DNA from: Metarhizium brunneum | Taxonomy: Eukaryota; Ascomycota; Sordariomycetes; Hypocreales; Clavicipitaceae | Direction of reading: 5' to 3' | Assembly: GCF_013426205.1 (NCBI RefSeq) | Contig: NC_089426.1 | Coordinates: forward strand, 2,294,001-2,358,000 | DNA length: 64,000 nucleotides | Shown here: piece by piece, positions 47,321 through 60,400 of the stretch | Layout: every line of letters begins with the position of its first letter | Position numbering within the stretch: the stretch's first letter is position 1 | Notes under the pieces: model-generated | Databases searched by the model: none | What the model saw: only the letters and a program-made list of their open reading frames with translations | Told to the model about the DNA's origin: nothing | Made by a program: the position numbers and the translations under genes

Positions 47321-49247
47321 ATGTTGCCCTTCTCGCCCGTGTATCTGGTGCTCGCGGCCTTTGTCCTGGCAACTCTTCAGCTGGCCCGGTGCCTCGCCTC
47401 GCCGCTCCGAAAGCTGCCCGGCCCGACCATATCTCTCTTCACGTCTCTGGTGTTGAAGTGGAAGGAGATCAGTGCCGAAAGGACGCTCTATATTCATGAG
47501 CTGCATCAGAGATACGGTCCTGTCGTGCGGATTTCCCCCAACGAAGTGTCCTACACTTCATGGCCGGCCCTCAAGGAGATATACTGCTCTGGCGGGAGCG
47601 GCTACGGCAAGTCTGACTTTTACAACCTCTTTACGATTTACGGGAGAAGGTTTGCTTCCTTGTTTCTTATTTCTTTCGGTTGCCAAAATTTTCAGGAGGG
47701 ATGTTCTGACACGTCTTGTTCAAATAATAGGACCATGTTTACGATCCTGAACAAGGCAGATGTAAGTGGTGAGACGGTGTAGCAGCCAACATGCTCTACT
47801 GACGACAAGGCCTGGTGGCAGCATGCAAAGCGGAAGAGGATCCTCGCAGACCGATATGCCAATACAAACGTCATGCGTAGTGTTTCCTTGGACGGCATCC
47901 AGGCGCGATCCAGAGCCTTTTTGCACCGCTGCACTCAGGCGGGTGATTCTGCCAACGACATCTTTGTGAGTTGACCATGGCCAAGTCCGGTTTTTCAGAA
48001 AAAAATAAATAATAATAAATGAGACGGGGATGCTGACGGCTCACAGATCTGTATGTTCTTCTAACAAGCCTGTTCGCTAAAACAGCTTCCTTCCCACACG
48101 GCTAACCATCATCAAGCTCTACATGCGTATGCGTGTGATTGCATCACTCACCATCTGTTCCACCCCAACGGCTCCGACTGCATTGGGACAAGGGCAGACG
48201 AGGACATGATGCACCAAGTAGCGGCAGATGACAGTCTGCAGAGTAAGCCAACGTGTCCCTGCCTCGCCCTGAAAGCCAGAATCCAGAATACCACAGATAT
48301 GCTAAAACAAACTCCTCCCAGATCGTCTCATCTCGCACTACAGCCCGACGCTGTACCGCCTGTTTGCTGGCATCCTATCCTTGTTCGTCAAGCCGCGATC
48401 TGTGCCCCTTGCCGACAACTACGTCTTGGAGACGAGCAAGCGCACCGATGCGGCAAGCTTCACGCTCATGAGCCGGCTGGAGGAAAAGTCAGGCGACCTC
48501 GACCACATCGACATGGCCGCCGAATGCCTGGACCACATGGTCGCCGGCATCGACACCACCGGCGACACGCTGTGCTTCCTCATGTGGGAGCTTTCCCAGC
48601 CTCGGTCGCTTCACCTGCAGCGCAGACTGTCCGAGGAGGTACGAAGGAACCCCGACGCCGGCATCGACCAGCTTCCGTTCCTGGACGCCGTCCTGTGCGA
48701 GGGTCTTAGGTATTACCCTGCCATTCCCATGTCGCTGCCTCGCCTCGTGCCACAGGGCGGCCGAACCATTGACGGCTTCCACGTCCCCGAGAAGACCATC
48801 GTCAGCTGTCAGGCGTACTCTGTGCACCGCGCGAATACGGACGTGTTCCCGGACCCTGATGCCTTTCACCCCGACAGATGGATGGCGGCCGCGGGGGACG
48901 CAGATAGGCGTCGGTTGCTGTTTGCGTTTTCCAACGGCGGCCGGGGCTGCATCGGCAAACAGTGAGTTGCGTGCCTTTATTTTCGTCTTGCTTCTTGTCC
49001 CTGATATGCCACACCCGCAGGATGCTAACGGCATTGGTTTCCCGTTTCTAGCCTTGCCATTGCCGAGATGAAGACCCTGCTCAGGGACGTCTACTCGCGA
49101 TATAGCACGACGCCGGATCCTTCCATGACGGCAGAATCCATGGCCATGTCGGACCAGCTCATTTCGACTCGGCCATTGGGCAAGAGATGCCTGCTCCAGT
49201 TTCATCGGCTGCCTGATGATGTCAAGGCCACGGGCGGCTCTGAGTAA
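47321..49247 (+). CDS. Cytochrome P450 monooxygenase
   Basis: Six exons (47321-47649, 47731-47761, 47822-47965, 48086-48242, 48322-48961, 49052-49247) close in frame at 498 residues, normal for a microsomal fungal P450. An N-terminal membrane anchor (residues about 5-25) is followed by the LRKLPGP hinge. The I-helix AGIDTT is at about 295-300, the K-helix EGLR (ExxR) at 347-350, the PERF-type FHPDRW further on, and the haem loop FSNGGRGCIGK with the cysteine ligand at 430. Substrate cannot be inferred. Intron 3 (47966-48085) is the least certain: the acceptor was chosen because it keeps the frame into LHAYACDCITHHLFHP, and it leaves about eleven unfamiliar residues. No PKS, NRPS, terpene cyclase or other tailoring gene lies within the flanks, so it is not obviously part of a cluster. 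Confidence 0.9.
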
Positions 49248-51941
49248 ATTTAGCCATTGCCAACCCCAGGGTCGCACAAGGTCGGTCTGAGGTCGTTGAG
49301 TCGATGGAGTTGTACGATTTTCTAGAATAATCCGAGCCCCGCGCGATTACATGTTGTAAGTTGTGGCCGGGATCTTAAAGGCCTTGAAGGCCTTGAGCGT
49401 CTGCCGCCGTAGAAACGACTCCACGAAGGATGTCCCGTCCAGCCTCACCTTTCTTTCGGCATCGATTGGAGACAGCGGCCCAGATACATGACGGCTTCTG
49501 GAGACGGAGACACATAGAGAATAGCGAACCCGTTGCAGCGGTTGTACGACTCTGGTTGCCATACGTGGCGCAATGCCTGCGGACGCCAAGGGGCCATTGA
49601 ACCTCCGGTGTGCCCAATTTGCGTTCAGGATGGTTTGGTCTGATTGGGCCTGGAGATTCTTGGGCAGCCGTTTCTTGAGCACGAGGATAAATGGGCTGCG
49701 TGGCGTGGAGCGTGGGACGTGGCAGCGAGATATCTCGAGATGTTTGTGACACTGAAAATTGGCCGACCGAGTCTGGGCACGACTGCACGCGTATGTGGGA
49801 TGTTGACATTGTACTCGCGGGCTTTGGATGGAGTAATGGAGCGGCGCCATCTGTATTGATAGAAGAGCGACTCGTGCCGCTGTCAATGTTCATGTCCAAA
49901 ACGGCAATGTCGGGCATTGTGCAGGCATGCCTACCTGGTAGGCCTTGATCTGTTGCATCATCATGTCGGCGGTTGGCCTGCAGGACGAATCGGCGACAGT
50001 TCCGAGGACCAACTACTAGTAGTAGTAGTACATGATGCAGATGCAAATGCATGCAGAAGCGGACATGGACACACAAACGGACACGGACAGAAGACGATGA
50101 ACCAACCCGTAGGCAAGCGCCTGAGCCAAGGGACTCACTCATGTTCGACGTACACAAGTCAGTTTTATGAGCTTGCGGGCTTTGTCTGTGTTCCGTGTTA
50201 TCGTCATGGTGGTGACGACGGCACTGGGAACTGCCACAAAGAAAGCAATTGTGAAGGGAGAAAGGGCAGGCAAAAGGGCAGAAGACATGATATTATAAAG
50301 TCAATTATTATGCCCTTGCGGAGGCGACCTTGTGCCTCTTTCTCCCCCTGATTCGGGGCACACGCGGCCTAGGCACGTCTTGGACATCGGGCGACCTAAC
50401 AACCGTTTGTTCGGCTGGCTTCTGGTTAGGAGCTGTTCCTGAAGCTGGTGTTTACTCATCTCCAAGAACATGTGAACTTCTCTTTACGCGCCTTTCTCTA
50501 CAGGCCTGCGGTTAGTTTCTTTTTAGTTTTGAACTTGAGTACCGACTCACCGAGGCACTACATCTAGGTACCTACCTAGGTACCTAGGTAGGTAGGAGGT
50601 AGGTTGGTAGGCATCCCCTGGCCCAGTCACGTGATCGAGTCACCGGCAATGATTGCTTGCACCACAAGGTCTCGATTTATTAATAGAATTGACTTCATTT
50701 TCTGGCTCTGAGTACGTGGCTGCTGTGTTCACAATTTCCGCAGTGCTTCGTGCGGTTGGTCGCAGGCATTGCCTCTGATCTTGTTTTAATCGCCTGGTGT
50801 CATCTTTTCTTTTCCTGGCAATAATATCCATGCTCAACGAAAAAGGTCACGATCAAATCAAGCAGTAGGTCTTTCTATTACGGTGAACATATATACAAAC
50901 GGCCTTGTTCTGTATTTGTCATTGAGACCCCTTGTAGCTTTTTGTGTCACTTGTCTGCACAAGCACAAAGGCTTATGTCAGGACCAGCCAGGCAACTGCC
51001 AACGCCACCTCACCTCACCTCGTGCCTTCCTGGCACTGCATTTGCCTGGTTGCCTTCGAAAGTTCCGGAACCCCACCTTGCTTCTCTGGCCGAACGGCGA
51101 AATCTCTGCCAGAATTTCCAGTCCACATTTTGTCTCTCCGTCCCTCCCACGTCCCATTCACTTTTTCATCCTGCCTTTTTCTCCCACACGCTGACACCCA
51201 ACAAAATTCACCTTTGTTCGGAGATAAGTCTATTGTCCGTCGCCGGATTTATCGCTGCAATCGCAATCCTCGTTTACCACCCAAGTAAAGCCGTCGTTTA
51301 GCCTGTTGACTCTTCCCATCGGTCGCAGAGCAACAGCCTCAACTTTCTTGCCCGCTTTCCGCAAGCCAGAAACACACACAACACCTGTTCATCTTGCTCT
51401 CGCACTCGACTACGCCGAGACTTGGTTGAAAACGTCAACGATTAATTTCTCCCCTCGTGCAGACTTTGAAACTTCCTCACTGTATAGCAGAACCAAGAAC
51501 ACTTAGCGACTATCGGGCGCATATTGCTGTTTATGTATCAGCACGATCAGCTCACTCTACCCAGTCCCCTCTTCAAGCTGCAGTTATTTCGCATACCGCG
51601 AAAACCTTGTAGCCCAAACATCAGTTCCGACGGCTGAAGACTCCCAAACTCGAGTTCATGCCTACCCTACTGTTTACCGAGATACCGTCCCGTTTGCCCC
51701 ATGTCAAACATAGATCGTCTTGTTGAGCCCTGATATCTCCTCTTGCTCAACCGTCTTCGTCAACTATTTCCAAGCCCAGAAACCATCTTCATGCCGAACC
51801 CGTCGCTCTAGAGCCCCTTGCAACTCGCTTCACAGCAGATTCTCACAAACAACTTCGACTTCTCGTCAACTCTTATACCACCTCGACAAAAACACCAAAA
51901 AAAAAGAGCCACGTCTTTGTCTTACCGTGAAACTCGCCATC
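49248..51941. other. Intergenic, 2.7 kb
   Basis: No supported gene. Minus-strand frames at 49347-50157 are open but overlap each other and match nothing known. Two overlapping TACCTAGGTA palindromes start at 50573 and 50581, flanked by more GGTAGG units. From about 51000 to the eIF5 start the sequence is CT-rich, suggesting a long leader or promoter. Confidence 0.5.
50573..50590. repeat. Two overlapping copies of the TACCTAGGTA palindrome
   Basis: Exact copies at 50573-50582 and 50581-50590, preceded by CTAGGTACC and followed by GGTAGGAGGTAGG, so the region is a small cluster of the motif. Confidence 0.95.
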
Positions 51942-53287
51942 ATGTCTCTCATCAACGTTCGCCGCGATGTCAGCGACGCCTTCTATCGTTATAAGATGGA
52001 GCGTTTGCAGACCAAAGTCGAGGGAAAAGGTAACGGTATCAAGACCGTTGTTGTCAACGTTTCCAGCGTCGCTGCGTCTCTTGCTCGTCCTGCGTCATAC
52101 ATCATGAAATACTTTGGCTTCGAACTTGGTGCCATGACCAGAGATGACATCAAGGACGACCGTTGGATCATCAACGGTGCTCATGAGGCTGGAAAGCTCC
52201 AGGACCACCTCGATGGTTTCATCAACAAGTTTGTTCTTTGCAAGAGCTGCAAGAACCCCGAGACCGACATCAAAATTGACAACGACCGCATTCTCTTGGA
52301 CTGCAAGGCTTGTGGTCAGCGTACCGCTGTTGACCTGCGCCTCAAGCTGAGTGGCTACATTCTCAAGAACCAGCCCAGCAAGAAGAACAAGAAGGACAAG
52401 GCTGAGCGTAGAGCAGCCAAGAAAGCCAAGCAGAACGGCACTGCCACCGAGAACGGCCATGCCAGTGGTGGCGACGAAGGCTCCGAGAATGGCTCCAACG
52501 AGAATGAAGAAAATGGCGATGCTGTTAGCGACCATGAGTTCAACAAGCTACAGGCTGAGGCCATCGAGGATGCTGCTGTCAAGGTCAAGGATGACGAATG
52601 GGCTGTGGATATGAGCGAGGAAGCTGTCAAGGCCCGCCAGGCTCAACTTCCCGGTGAGTTCAAGCAGAAGCTGAGCCTCAACGACGAGGACGACGACGGT
52701 GAGGGCGGCAACACTGTCTACGATGAGTTTGGAACCTGGATCCAAACCGAGGCTGAAGAGAAGGGTGGCATTGACGGGGTTGACTCTATCAACATCTATC
52801 TCAAGGCTAAGGAGATGGGCATTGAAAACAAGCACCGCACTGTCCTGGTTCTTGCTCAGACTGTCTTTGATAAGGATGTTTGCGTCCAGATTCCAAAGCG
52901 CGCTGGCATGCTCAAGCAGGTATGTATATCATGAGATGTGCTGGGCGTATTGAGCGACAGAACCGCATACCATTGATTTACTAACATGTTTGGCAGATCG
53001 TCAACTCTGAGCGTCACGAAAAGGCGCTGCTGGGAGGTACTGAGCGTCTGCTTGGGTCCCTGGCCGAGTCGAACCCGGACTTCTTGCAGCAGATTGTCAA
53101 AATTCTGCAGCTGTACTACCACCATGACCTCATTAGCGAGGAGGTGGTTACCAAATGGGGTACTCACGCCAGCAAGAAATATACTGACAAGAACACCTCT
53201 CGAAAAATTCGTCAGGCTGCCAAGCCTTTTCTCGAATGGCTTGCTGAAGCCGACGAGGAAGAGTCTGATGAGGAAGAGGATGAGTAA
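51942..53287 (+). CDS. TIF5: Eukaryotic translation initiation factor 5
   Basis: Exons 51942-52919 and 52997-53287 (77 bp intron, GTATGT..TGGCAG) encode 422 residues. The N-terminal GTPase-activating domain has [31 protein letters not shown] with the conserved early arginine, and the zinc finger C-x2-C-x17-C-x2-C at Cys100, 103, 121 and 124. A lysine-rich linker ([18 protein letters not shown]) and an acidic stretch follow. The W2/HEAT domain covers about residues 270-410 and ends in the acidic-aromatic boxes ([19 protein letters not shown]). eIF5 stimulates GTP hydrolysis by eIF2 at start-codon recognition. The ATG at 51942 has a good context, and the open frame upstream is a CT-rich leader. 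Confidence 0.96.
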
Positions 53288-53685
53288 TCTTAGTCATCAT
53301 TTGTCTCCTCTCATTGGGCTAGGATGTTCTTAAGTTGTATGGTTGGAATGATGGAAGAAAAATCATACCAATATGAGAGACTGGAAGGAGATAGGGAGGA
53401 TTTCTTTGTCTTCAGACTGCCTGTAACGTTGTGAGATTAGTCTATTTCTAGCTGTAGGTCACCGCTTGTTGTGGTATTGCACTTCACAGAATAGTATAGT
53501 CGAGAACAAACGCTTGCATCCTGCTATACTCAGTGATGACTTCTTATTTCCACTTGTTTTTGATGATCAACCGCCATGAAATCAGATGGCCGAGGTCTTG
53601 AACGGAAATGATTTTGATAGATCATGGCCAAATGGCTCGGTATTTAATAATTCTACATCCTCCTTGAGTGCCCATGTTTAATTGT
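53288..53685. other. Intergenic between convergent genes, 398 bp
   Basis: 3' UTRs of TIF5 and the THO1 fusion gene; nothing else is seen. Confidence 0.5.
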
Positions 53686-56588
53686 CTACTGCACCGCATT
53701 ATCGTCATTTCCTTCCGTCTCCTTCTCGGGTGCATCCTTCATGCTCTCGTCCTCAGCTATCTCAGCGTCAGTCCCAGTAGACGTAGCTGCCGCCATAGTT
53801 GATGCTGCTTCATCTCCCTGCGGATCTTGGTTTTCTCCCCCCAAAGTATGGTCCCCGTCTCCGCCTTTGCTCTCCTCTCCGTTAACCTGGTCTTCCTTTG
53901 AAAAGATGTATTCACTTAGTGACTTGGTGACGTCTTCTAATCCGTCCTCATTGGTGACGGTAACGTCGAAAAGTTCTGAGATGTTAGAATCATCTAATTC
54001 CTCGGGTAGTCTGGATAGAATGCCCTTGATGACGGTGTCGTCGTAACCGCAAGACGAGAGACGGGCTTGGTATGCTTCAGTAGGCGGGGGTTTAATGAGG
54101 ATATAGCGAGCTGAGAAGTCCATGTCTCTGGCAAATTGGGCGGCCTGCCGCGTAGTGAACGGTTAGTTTGAAGTTGGTATATGTTATTGATTGTGAATGT
54201 TGTAGTTGGGATCAGTTGCGGGGATGGGAATCATACCTCGAGGTCTAGCTCAATGATGGGGACTTTGCCAGACTCGGCTATCGAATCAATGACTTGACTG
54301 CTCGTGCCGTACTCGCTGCCATCTCTAGCCCCGTACTCGATCAAGCGATCGCCGTCGCGTAGCTGGTTGAATTCCTGAGCGGAGACAAAGTGGAAACTCT
54401 TGCCCTTGACTTCGCCCTCTGCAGGCTCTCGAATCGTGTGTCGTACGACTGTTGCAAAGACGCCTTTGTGCTGCTCGAGGAGGCCGTTGATAAGGGCGGA
54501 CTTGCCAACACCCTTGGGTCCAGATATGATAATGGGACTCCGATTGTCGGGCATGTCGTCCTCAGCTGCTGCCTGCTCATCGTCGGCTTCGCCTTGGTCT
54601 TCGTCTTGGAGCTCGTGGAATATGATGTCTATTTTCTTGGAGTCGTCGATTTTATCAAATGATGCTAATTTTGAGCGGGCCGCTATTCTAAGAGCTCGCC
54701 AACTCTTGCTTGCTTTGCCAGCTATGGCGGCGGCCTTTGTTTGGTCGTTTGTTGGCATCTCGATTTCAAAGTCGTCATCGGCAATCTTTCTTTGAAAACT
54801 TTCAAGTTCTGGAAGTTGATGTCGCTCAGGCGTCTTAAGCTGGTCCAAGGAAGATTCGTCGTTCATGTCTCGGAGGAACTCAAGAGATACAGATCCCATT
54901 GGCGTTGGTCGCAGTCGTTTGCTGGTTGCTAATTTTTGGGCCGTGGTCCTCGCCTCAACAAAAAGCTCTGGAGAGACAGGGTCTCGCTGAATAGATGGAC
55001 AGGATGTCATCTTCCAGAATACCCAGTTCTTGTCTCGAGCTAGGACGGTCTCGACCATTCGATAGAAGTATGGTCCGTCGATGCCCCTCTTAAGGTAGTC
55101 TGATATAGTAAACTTCATCTCAGTTGCCCATTTCGTCTATGACCTGGTTAGCAAACCTAGGAGTACAACTGTGACGTCTCTATTGTTTGATGTAACCTAC
55201 ATTCTCTTCGCTCAGCTGATCGTTGTAAAGGACTGATTTGTTTAGCGAACGGGTATTGAAGCCGGCCAACTTCTCCCTTGTCTCTGTGGAAAGCGACAGA
55301 AGAAAGTCCGTGATGATGAGTGCCTGTACCAAGATGTGCCGTCTAAACGAGAGATCGCTAATCTGTGTCTCTAGTTAGCCAATGTTCACCATACGAATTG
55401 TAGGGGAAATAATGGAAGTATCATGCACACCTCAAGCTCAAAGAGATCTTTGCTGGTCAAGTACTTTGGATTGAATGCTTCAGGGGCGTCTTCAGGCCCC
55501 TCGTCGTCCCTTTTCCGCTTAAGGTTTCTCCTTGGATTTTCCAATGACTTGGATGGCCCTTCGTTTTGATGGATGGCCTGGAAAGCTTTTATGGTAATAT
55601 CTAAACGACTCTTGAACTTGTTGAAGTGTGTAGTGTCAAACAGTTTGAGTGGCTGACTGAAGCTCTCTTGGAGAGACCAAAATAGAGGATAGAGACGGTC
55701 CGGATCATACAGCTTTTCTGAGTTTTTGGAATCAAAGCCGACACCCTTGTTCGATGCTTTGGTATCCGTTGATGACTTGGGAGTCTCCGCAGGCGTGTCG
55801 ACCTCCATCTTTGACTCTGGCTGCTGCTCATCCTCTTCTGCCGACTCCTCAAAAGTTGTTACATTTTCCACGTGGTATTCGCCTCGAAGGTTAACAGAAC
55901 TTCTATCACCTAGGGGGAAGCTCTGAAATAAGAAGATGTATACCCGTCCGCAGAAGGCCGTATCCTCGGCTCTTGATAGGCGCCGCAAGAGTTCGTTGCA
56001 GCTTCGCAGAATTACCAGATGCTTTTGTTTGAAATGTTTAGACATGATGCGTTCACGACGTGACTCGAGATAGTCAAACACTATGCGACATGCCGAAATG
56101 GTCTGGCTGTCGAGCAGTTCTTCGACGAGCCAAAACAGTAACGCCGGATCGCATTGGCCGTCGTCGGACAATATTGATAAAATGTCGAGTAGATTCCACA
56201 TCTTGACGAAGTCGGGTGATTGGATGGGAGTCGCAGCCTTCAAAAATCAGCGTCGATACGAGTAATGCCGGCCCGCGGGTCTTGGATTACTTACAATGAG
56301 GTTGCCAAACAGGTCCCGCGAGGCGGTCTCGATGATAGCAAATTGCTTCGCCTTTTCTTGTTCGTGAAGGCTAGGAACTTCTCCTTCTCCGTTTTCCCCG
56401 GTGGCGGCATCGCTGGAGAAACACGCACGTACGCGACTGGCTATGTCTTTGAAATCAGACTTTTTGAGGGTGGGTTCGATTGTAGCAGTCGATTTCACGA
56501 CAGCAGCCTCAGCCAGGAACTGATCTAATAATAAGCCGAATCTGGCGACTGCAGAGACGCCTGGGTTTTGAACATGGAGAGCCGGCAT
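53686..56588 (-). CDS. THO complex subunit 1 (Hpr1/Thoc1) fused to a guanylate-kinase-like domain
   Basis: Minus-strand exons 56588-56295, 56237-55431, 55362-55201, 55136-54237 and 54144-53686 give 873 residues. Residues about 80-590 are Thoc1-like: FVKMWNLLDILSI, LFWLVEELLDSQTI, SDLSFRRHILVQALIITDFLL, MVETVLARDKNWVFWK and SWRALRIAARSKL. Thoc1/Hpr1 is a core subunit of THO/TREX, which couples transcription to mRNA export and limits R-loops. After an acidic linker, residues about 622-805 form a guanylate-kinase fold: P-loop GPKGVGKS (627-634), VRHTIREP, EYGTS, IIELDLE, and the lid and C-terminal helix region FSARYILIKPPPTEAYQARL. The fusion is genuine at DNA level: both parts share the uninterrupted exon 55136-54237. 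Several GMP-contact and lid residues differ from active kinases, suggesting a pseudo-kinase. The C-terminal 65 residues are acidic. Confidence 0.92.
53893..54536 (-). other. Guanylate-kinase-like domain of the THO1 fusion
   Basis: Codes residues about 622-805, interrupted by the 92 bp intron 54145-54236. The P-loop lysine and serine and the YGTS and LDLE strands are present. The TRxPRxGE segment reads IREPAEGE, the tyrosine of the DYYFV strand is replaced (SFHFV), and the arginines normally present in the lid (RLRxRxTE) are mostly missing (RLSSCGYDD). Residue comparisons are from memory of canonical kinases. Confidence 0.8.
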
Positions 56589-57445
56589 CTTGGAAAATGC
56601 GCTGCGGTTCGGTATCGAGGTAGGCACGTTTACCAAGGCTAACTCTTCGTGAGTTGTGTGATGCAGCCTTGCTGCGCGCGGCGGACGAGGGTCGTGGCCT
56701 GACAACGGCTTCTGTTGCCTTTGTGCCGTTTGTTACAGGAGCCGGTCACTGCTGGCCGCCGCATGAAGCAGCACTTTTGTGGTGGAAGAATTACAGTCGG
56801 GATCGTGAGGTAGTTGTACGGTGCGGAAGGCGGAAGGCGGAAGGCGAGGCTTGATAAGAAGCCCTCCAAGTTGGCGTGGGTTTGATTGCTGGAGTACTAT
56901 TTGAACCTTGAAAGAACCGGACAGCCTGGATGACAATCGACTGCATGGGGGCCAGGCACCTAGGTGCACTAAATATAGGGCACGTGTGGCCCCAGGCACT
57001 CTGTAGCTCCCGTAGCGTAGGCTGGGGCCTCTGGTCAATCAATGATTCAATCAATGGGCACCTGGGTGCAGCAGACATCGACCAGACCAGTTGACCACAT
57101 TCAACGGTCTGGTAAGACAGCCTGGCACTTGAGCGCAAGACAGCACCACAAGACAGCACAAGACAGCGGGCCCTTGTGGGGCACTCACCACTGTGAGGTC
57201 AATAAACCCAGGTGCCTTGGCCCTGGCTGCCGGTGGGTCTTATGCAAGGCTGAAATTTTAGTCTCCCAAGTCGACGCCATCCAATCGATGGACCTCTGGC
57301 AGTTCATTCTTGCGACGACGTCTGCATGTTGACTTTTCCACCATCGACTCGCAGCTTTGCTACTGCGCCAACGCCGAGCTGTCATCACTGTCCTCCCCTC
57401 ATGCTGGAGCTCTGAATAGGCTCATGACGCGAACAGAAAGTCACA
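56589..57445. other. Divergent promoter region THO1 fusion / Aquarius, 857 bp
   Basis: No gene. It contains a CACCTAGGTG palindrome near 56957, CAAGACAGCAC repeats near 57137-57170, and unique sequence. Both neighbouring genes act on nascent RNA. Confidence 0.5.
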
Positions 57446-60400
57446 ATGCCTAACGCCAAGCGCCTCAAGGGCAGTGGTGCAGCCAAAGCTGGCAAGGCCC
57501 GTGAGCCCGCCATCAGAGTCCAAGACGAACGCCCTACCCCCGCCGAGGTCGAAGAAGAGGAGCACCAGTTTGTTCAACTCGCAAGGAGTCACTGGTTAAA
57601 GCCAGGCAAAAGGACTGTCAAGTCCAGGGTCAAGAATGATGTTCTGAAGCAGGGCATTTGGGATGTGCTGGAACAAGATGGCTTCCAGTATAAGTCGCTT
57701 CTCCTTTTGGAAAGCCTGCAAACATTGGAGAGGTAAGCTTAAGGCTGTAGCACTCGTAATCAGACAGTCTCAGCTAATATTGCTCATGCAACAGCTATCT
57801 TTGGCCAGGATATACCGACGAATCGTCCAATTTCCATGTTCTTTTGATTGTACTGATAGCCAACGTGAAACGTCGCGAACATCTGGAGACATGGAGTGAG
57901 TATAGAGAGCCTTGCCAATTAAACAGGGATGTTCCATCTGACGTTTCTTGCAGGTCTGTTTGAAGATAGACCCGATCATTTCTCGTCCATGTTCCGCCGA
58001 GTCCTGTCGTTGTTGCTCGATCGTACCCTCTCTACTTCTATACGGACGCACCTTCTTGGCTTCTTGATTTACGCATTCCAGAGCCTAGATTGTTCCATTG
58101 TCAGAAAAGAATGCGCACCGCTGGTGTCAATAGGAATCTGGCAGAACCTGTCTAGCGAGACCCAACGAGAGACCTTGCTGGACCAAAATACCCACTTGCG
58201 AAAGGCTTGGAGGGCATCCCAGAAGCGTTATGACGCAGCAGATGGTGCTACCAAAGCTCGACTTCGCTTCGAGAGATCTTGGCTCTATTCGCTACTTCTG
58301 GACTTCTTAGGTCTCTTATACGACGATGCTACGAAGTCAGGTATGTGTTTAGCTTAGCCCCCCCTTCCCTCTTTACCTGCTTCGTGCGCCTCGACTGATG
58401 CGTTGTTCTAGATGATGCTTTGTATTGTGAGAGATTTACCGAATTTATCACCGATCTTCAAAGCCAGCTACCTACAAGACGCTATGTTAATACCCTTCTC
58501 CAAGACTTACATGTCTTACCTGTCATGAAACTTTCGCCCAGATATAACGACGAGAACAACTCGCTGCTGCGAGATTTACACTCTCTTTTGTTGCATTATA
58601 CCCATTTTACCATTGACGACCAAACTGGAATTCAACTGAACATGACGGAGGCATACGACAAGCACTGTGCAACCCTTGGAAAGTTGCAACAAGTCGCACT
58701 CAAGCATTTCAAAGAGAAACTCATGGTTTTGGCCCTCTCAAATTACGGAGGCATTGAGAAGAGAGATGAACTTGCAAGTCTCCTTGCACCTTTGACGGAT
58801 GAAGAACTCACACAGCTCTTCACACTTCTCGACATGCGATCTACATACCCGGAGTCTCTTGCGCTCCCCGTCGATCGCAAGTTGCTTACCGAAATCATGC
58901 TGAGTAAATTTGAGCGCAAGAAAACCTTCCGCGAGACTGCTCGGTATATGCCATCAGTCCCAACCGAACGAACTTTGTTTGACAGTGGCTTCCAGCGAGC
59001 AGATGCGTACGATGGATCGCACCCTCTGGCCCTGCCCAAGCTGAACCTGCAATACTTATCTGCTGGAGACTTCCTGTGGAGGGCAATGATTTTGTATCGT
59101 TGCGAGGCATTCTACGGCATCCGAAAAGATGTGGAATCGGCCCTGCGCCGCCTCCGACCGGAGTCTAAGCAGCCTGGCGTGACAACCTTTGCAGGATTCT
59201 CCAAAATGGCCTTGCCTATTTCGAAACCATCAATTCTGGAAGTTGTACCCCCACTAGTGGGCGAAGAACTTCCGTCAATGGTGAAAGCTGAGATCTCATT
59301 TGATGTTCGACGCTTAGGACAGAATGTTCGACGAGAATGGGACAGTCTCCGCCCTGACGATGTTGTATTTCTGTTGGCCGTTGAAGCTCCGTCCTCACAG
59401 GCCCCTGCTAACGGTGATGACATTCGGTCTGAGCATGAGAAGCTCGGCGTTATATCAGTACGATCTGCCGAAATTATTAGCATCACGGACGAAAAGGGGC
59501 GCCATGTCAGGGATGGATCGGTGAATCTCGACAACAAGCGCAGGATGCATCTCAAACTGGACTCATACATGTACTCCAGAGATTCAGAGCGCGCATCAGC
59601 AGGCAAACCTGATGTGTACGGCCAAATAAACTTGCTACTAAGGAGAGGACGAAGAGAAAACAATTTCAAACCTGTTTTGGAGTCTATTCGCAAGCTCATT
59701 TTGTCGGAAATGCCTCTCCCGCCATGGCTGCATGAAGTCTTCTTAGGATATGGTGATCCAGCGGGTGCAAACTACAAGAACCTGTCCAACCGGAATAAGA
59801 AGCTTGACTACCGGGACACCTTTCTTGACTGGCAACACCTGATTGAAAGCCTGCCGGGCAAAACTGTTGAGCCTGGGGGCGATGTTACGAGCAGCTTTGG
59901 CCCTCCATATGTTCTAGAAGAAGCTGGCAAGGTAGAGGCGGCTGATGGAGTCAGACCATCAAAGAAGCGCCGACGCGACGCAGAGCCTACGATGAAGTCC
60001 GAGGTCGATACCCTTGAAGTATCGACGTATAAGCCCCCAAATAATGGCCCGTACCCCGTGGACGTGCTGAAGATGAATTCGGTCCGATTCACGCCTGCTC
60101 AGATCGAGGCTATCATGTCTGGATCGCAGCCTGGGCTAACGGTGATCGTAGGCCCCCCTGGAACAGGAAAGACAGATGTGGCTACTCAAATTATCAACAA
60201 CATCTACCATAACTTCCCCCAAGAGAAGACATTACTTATTGCACACAGTAATCAGGCGCTCAACCAATTATTTGCCAAGATTGTCGCACTGGATATTGAC
60301 GAGAGGCACCTGCTCCGTTTGGGACATGGAGAAGAAGAGCTGGACACGGATGGAAGCTTCAGCAAACATGGCCGTGTTGAATCATTCCTCGACAACAGGC

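Noticed and set aside
49347..50157. Minus-strand open frames (179 and 260 codons) ending near the P450
   Set aside because: They overlap in different frames, the last 45 residues look protein-like but could not be joined to a recognisable upstream exon, and no family fits. A lineage-specific or decayed gene remains possible.
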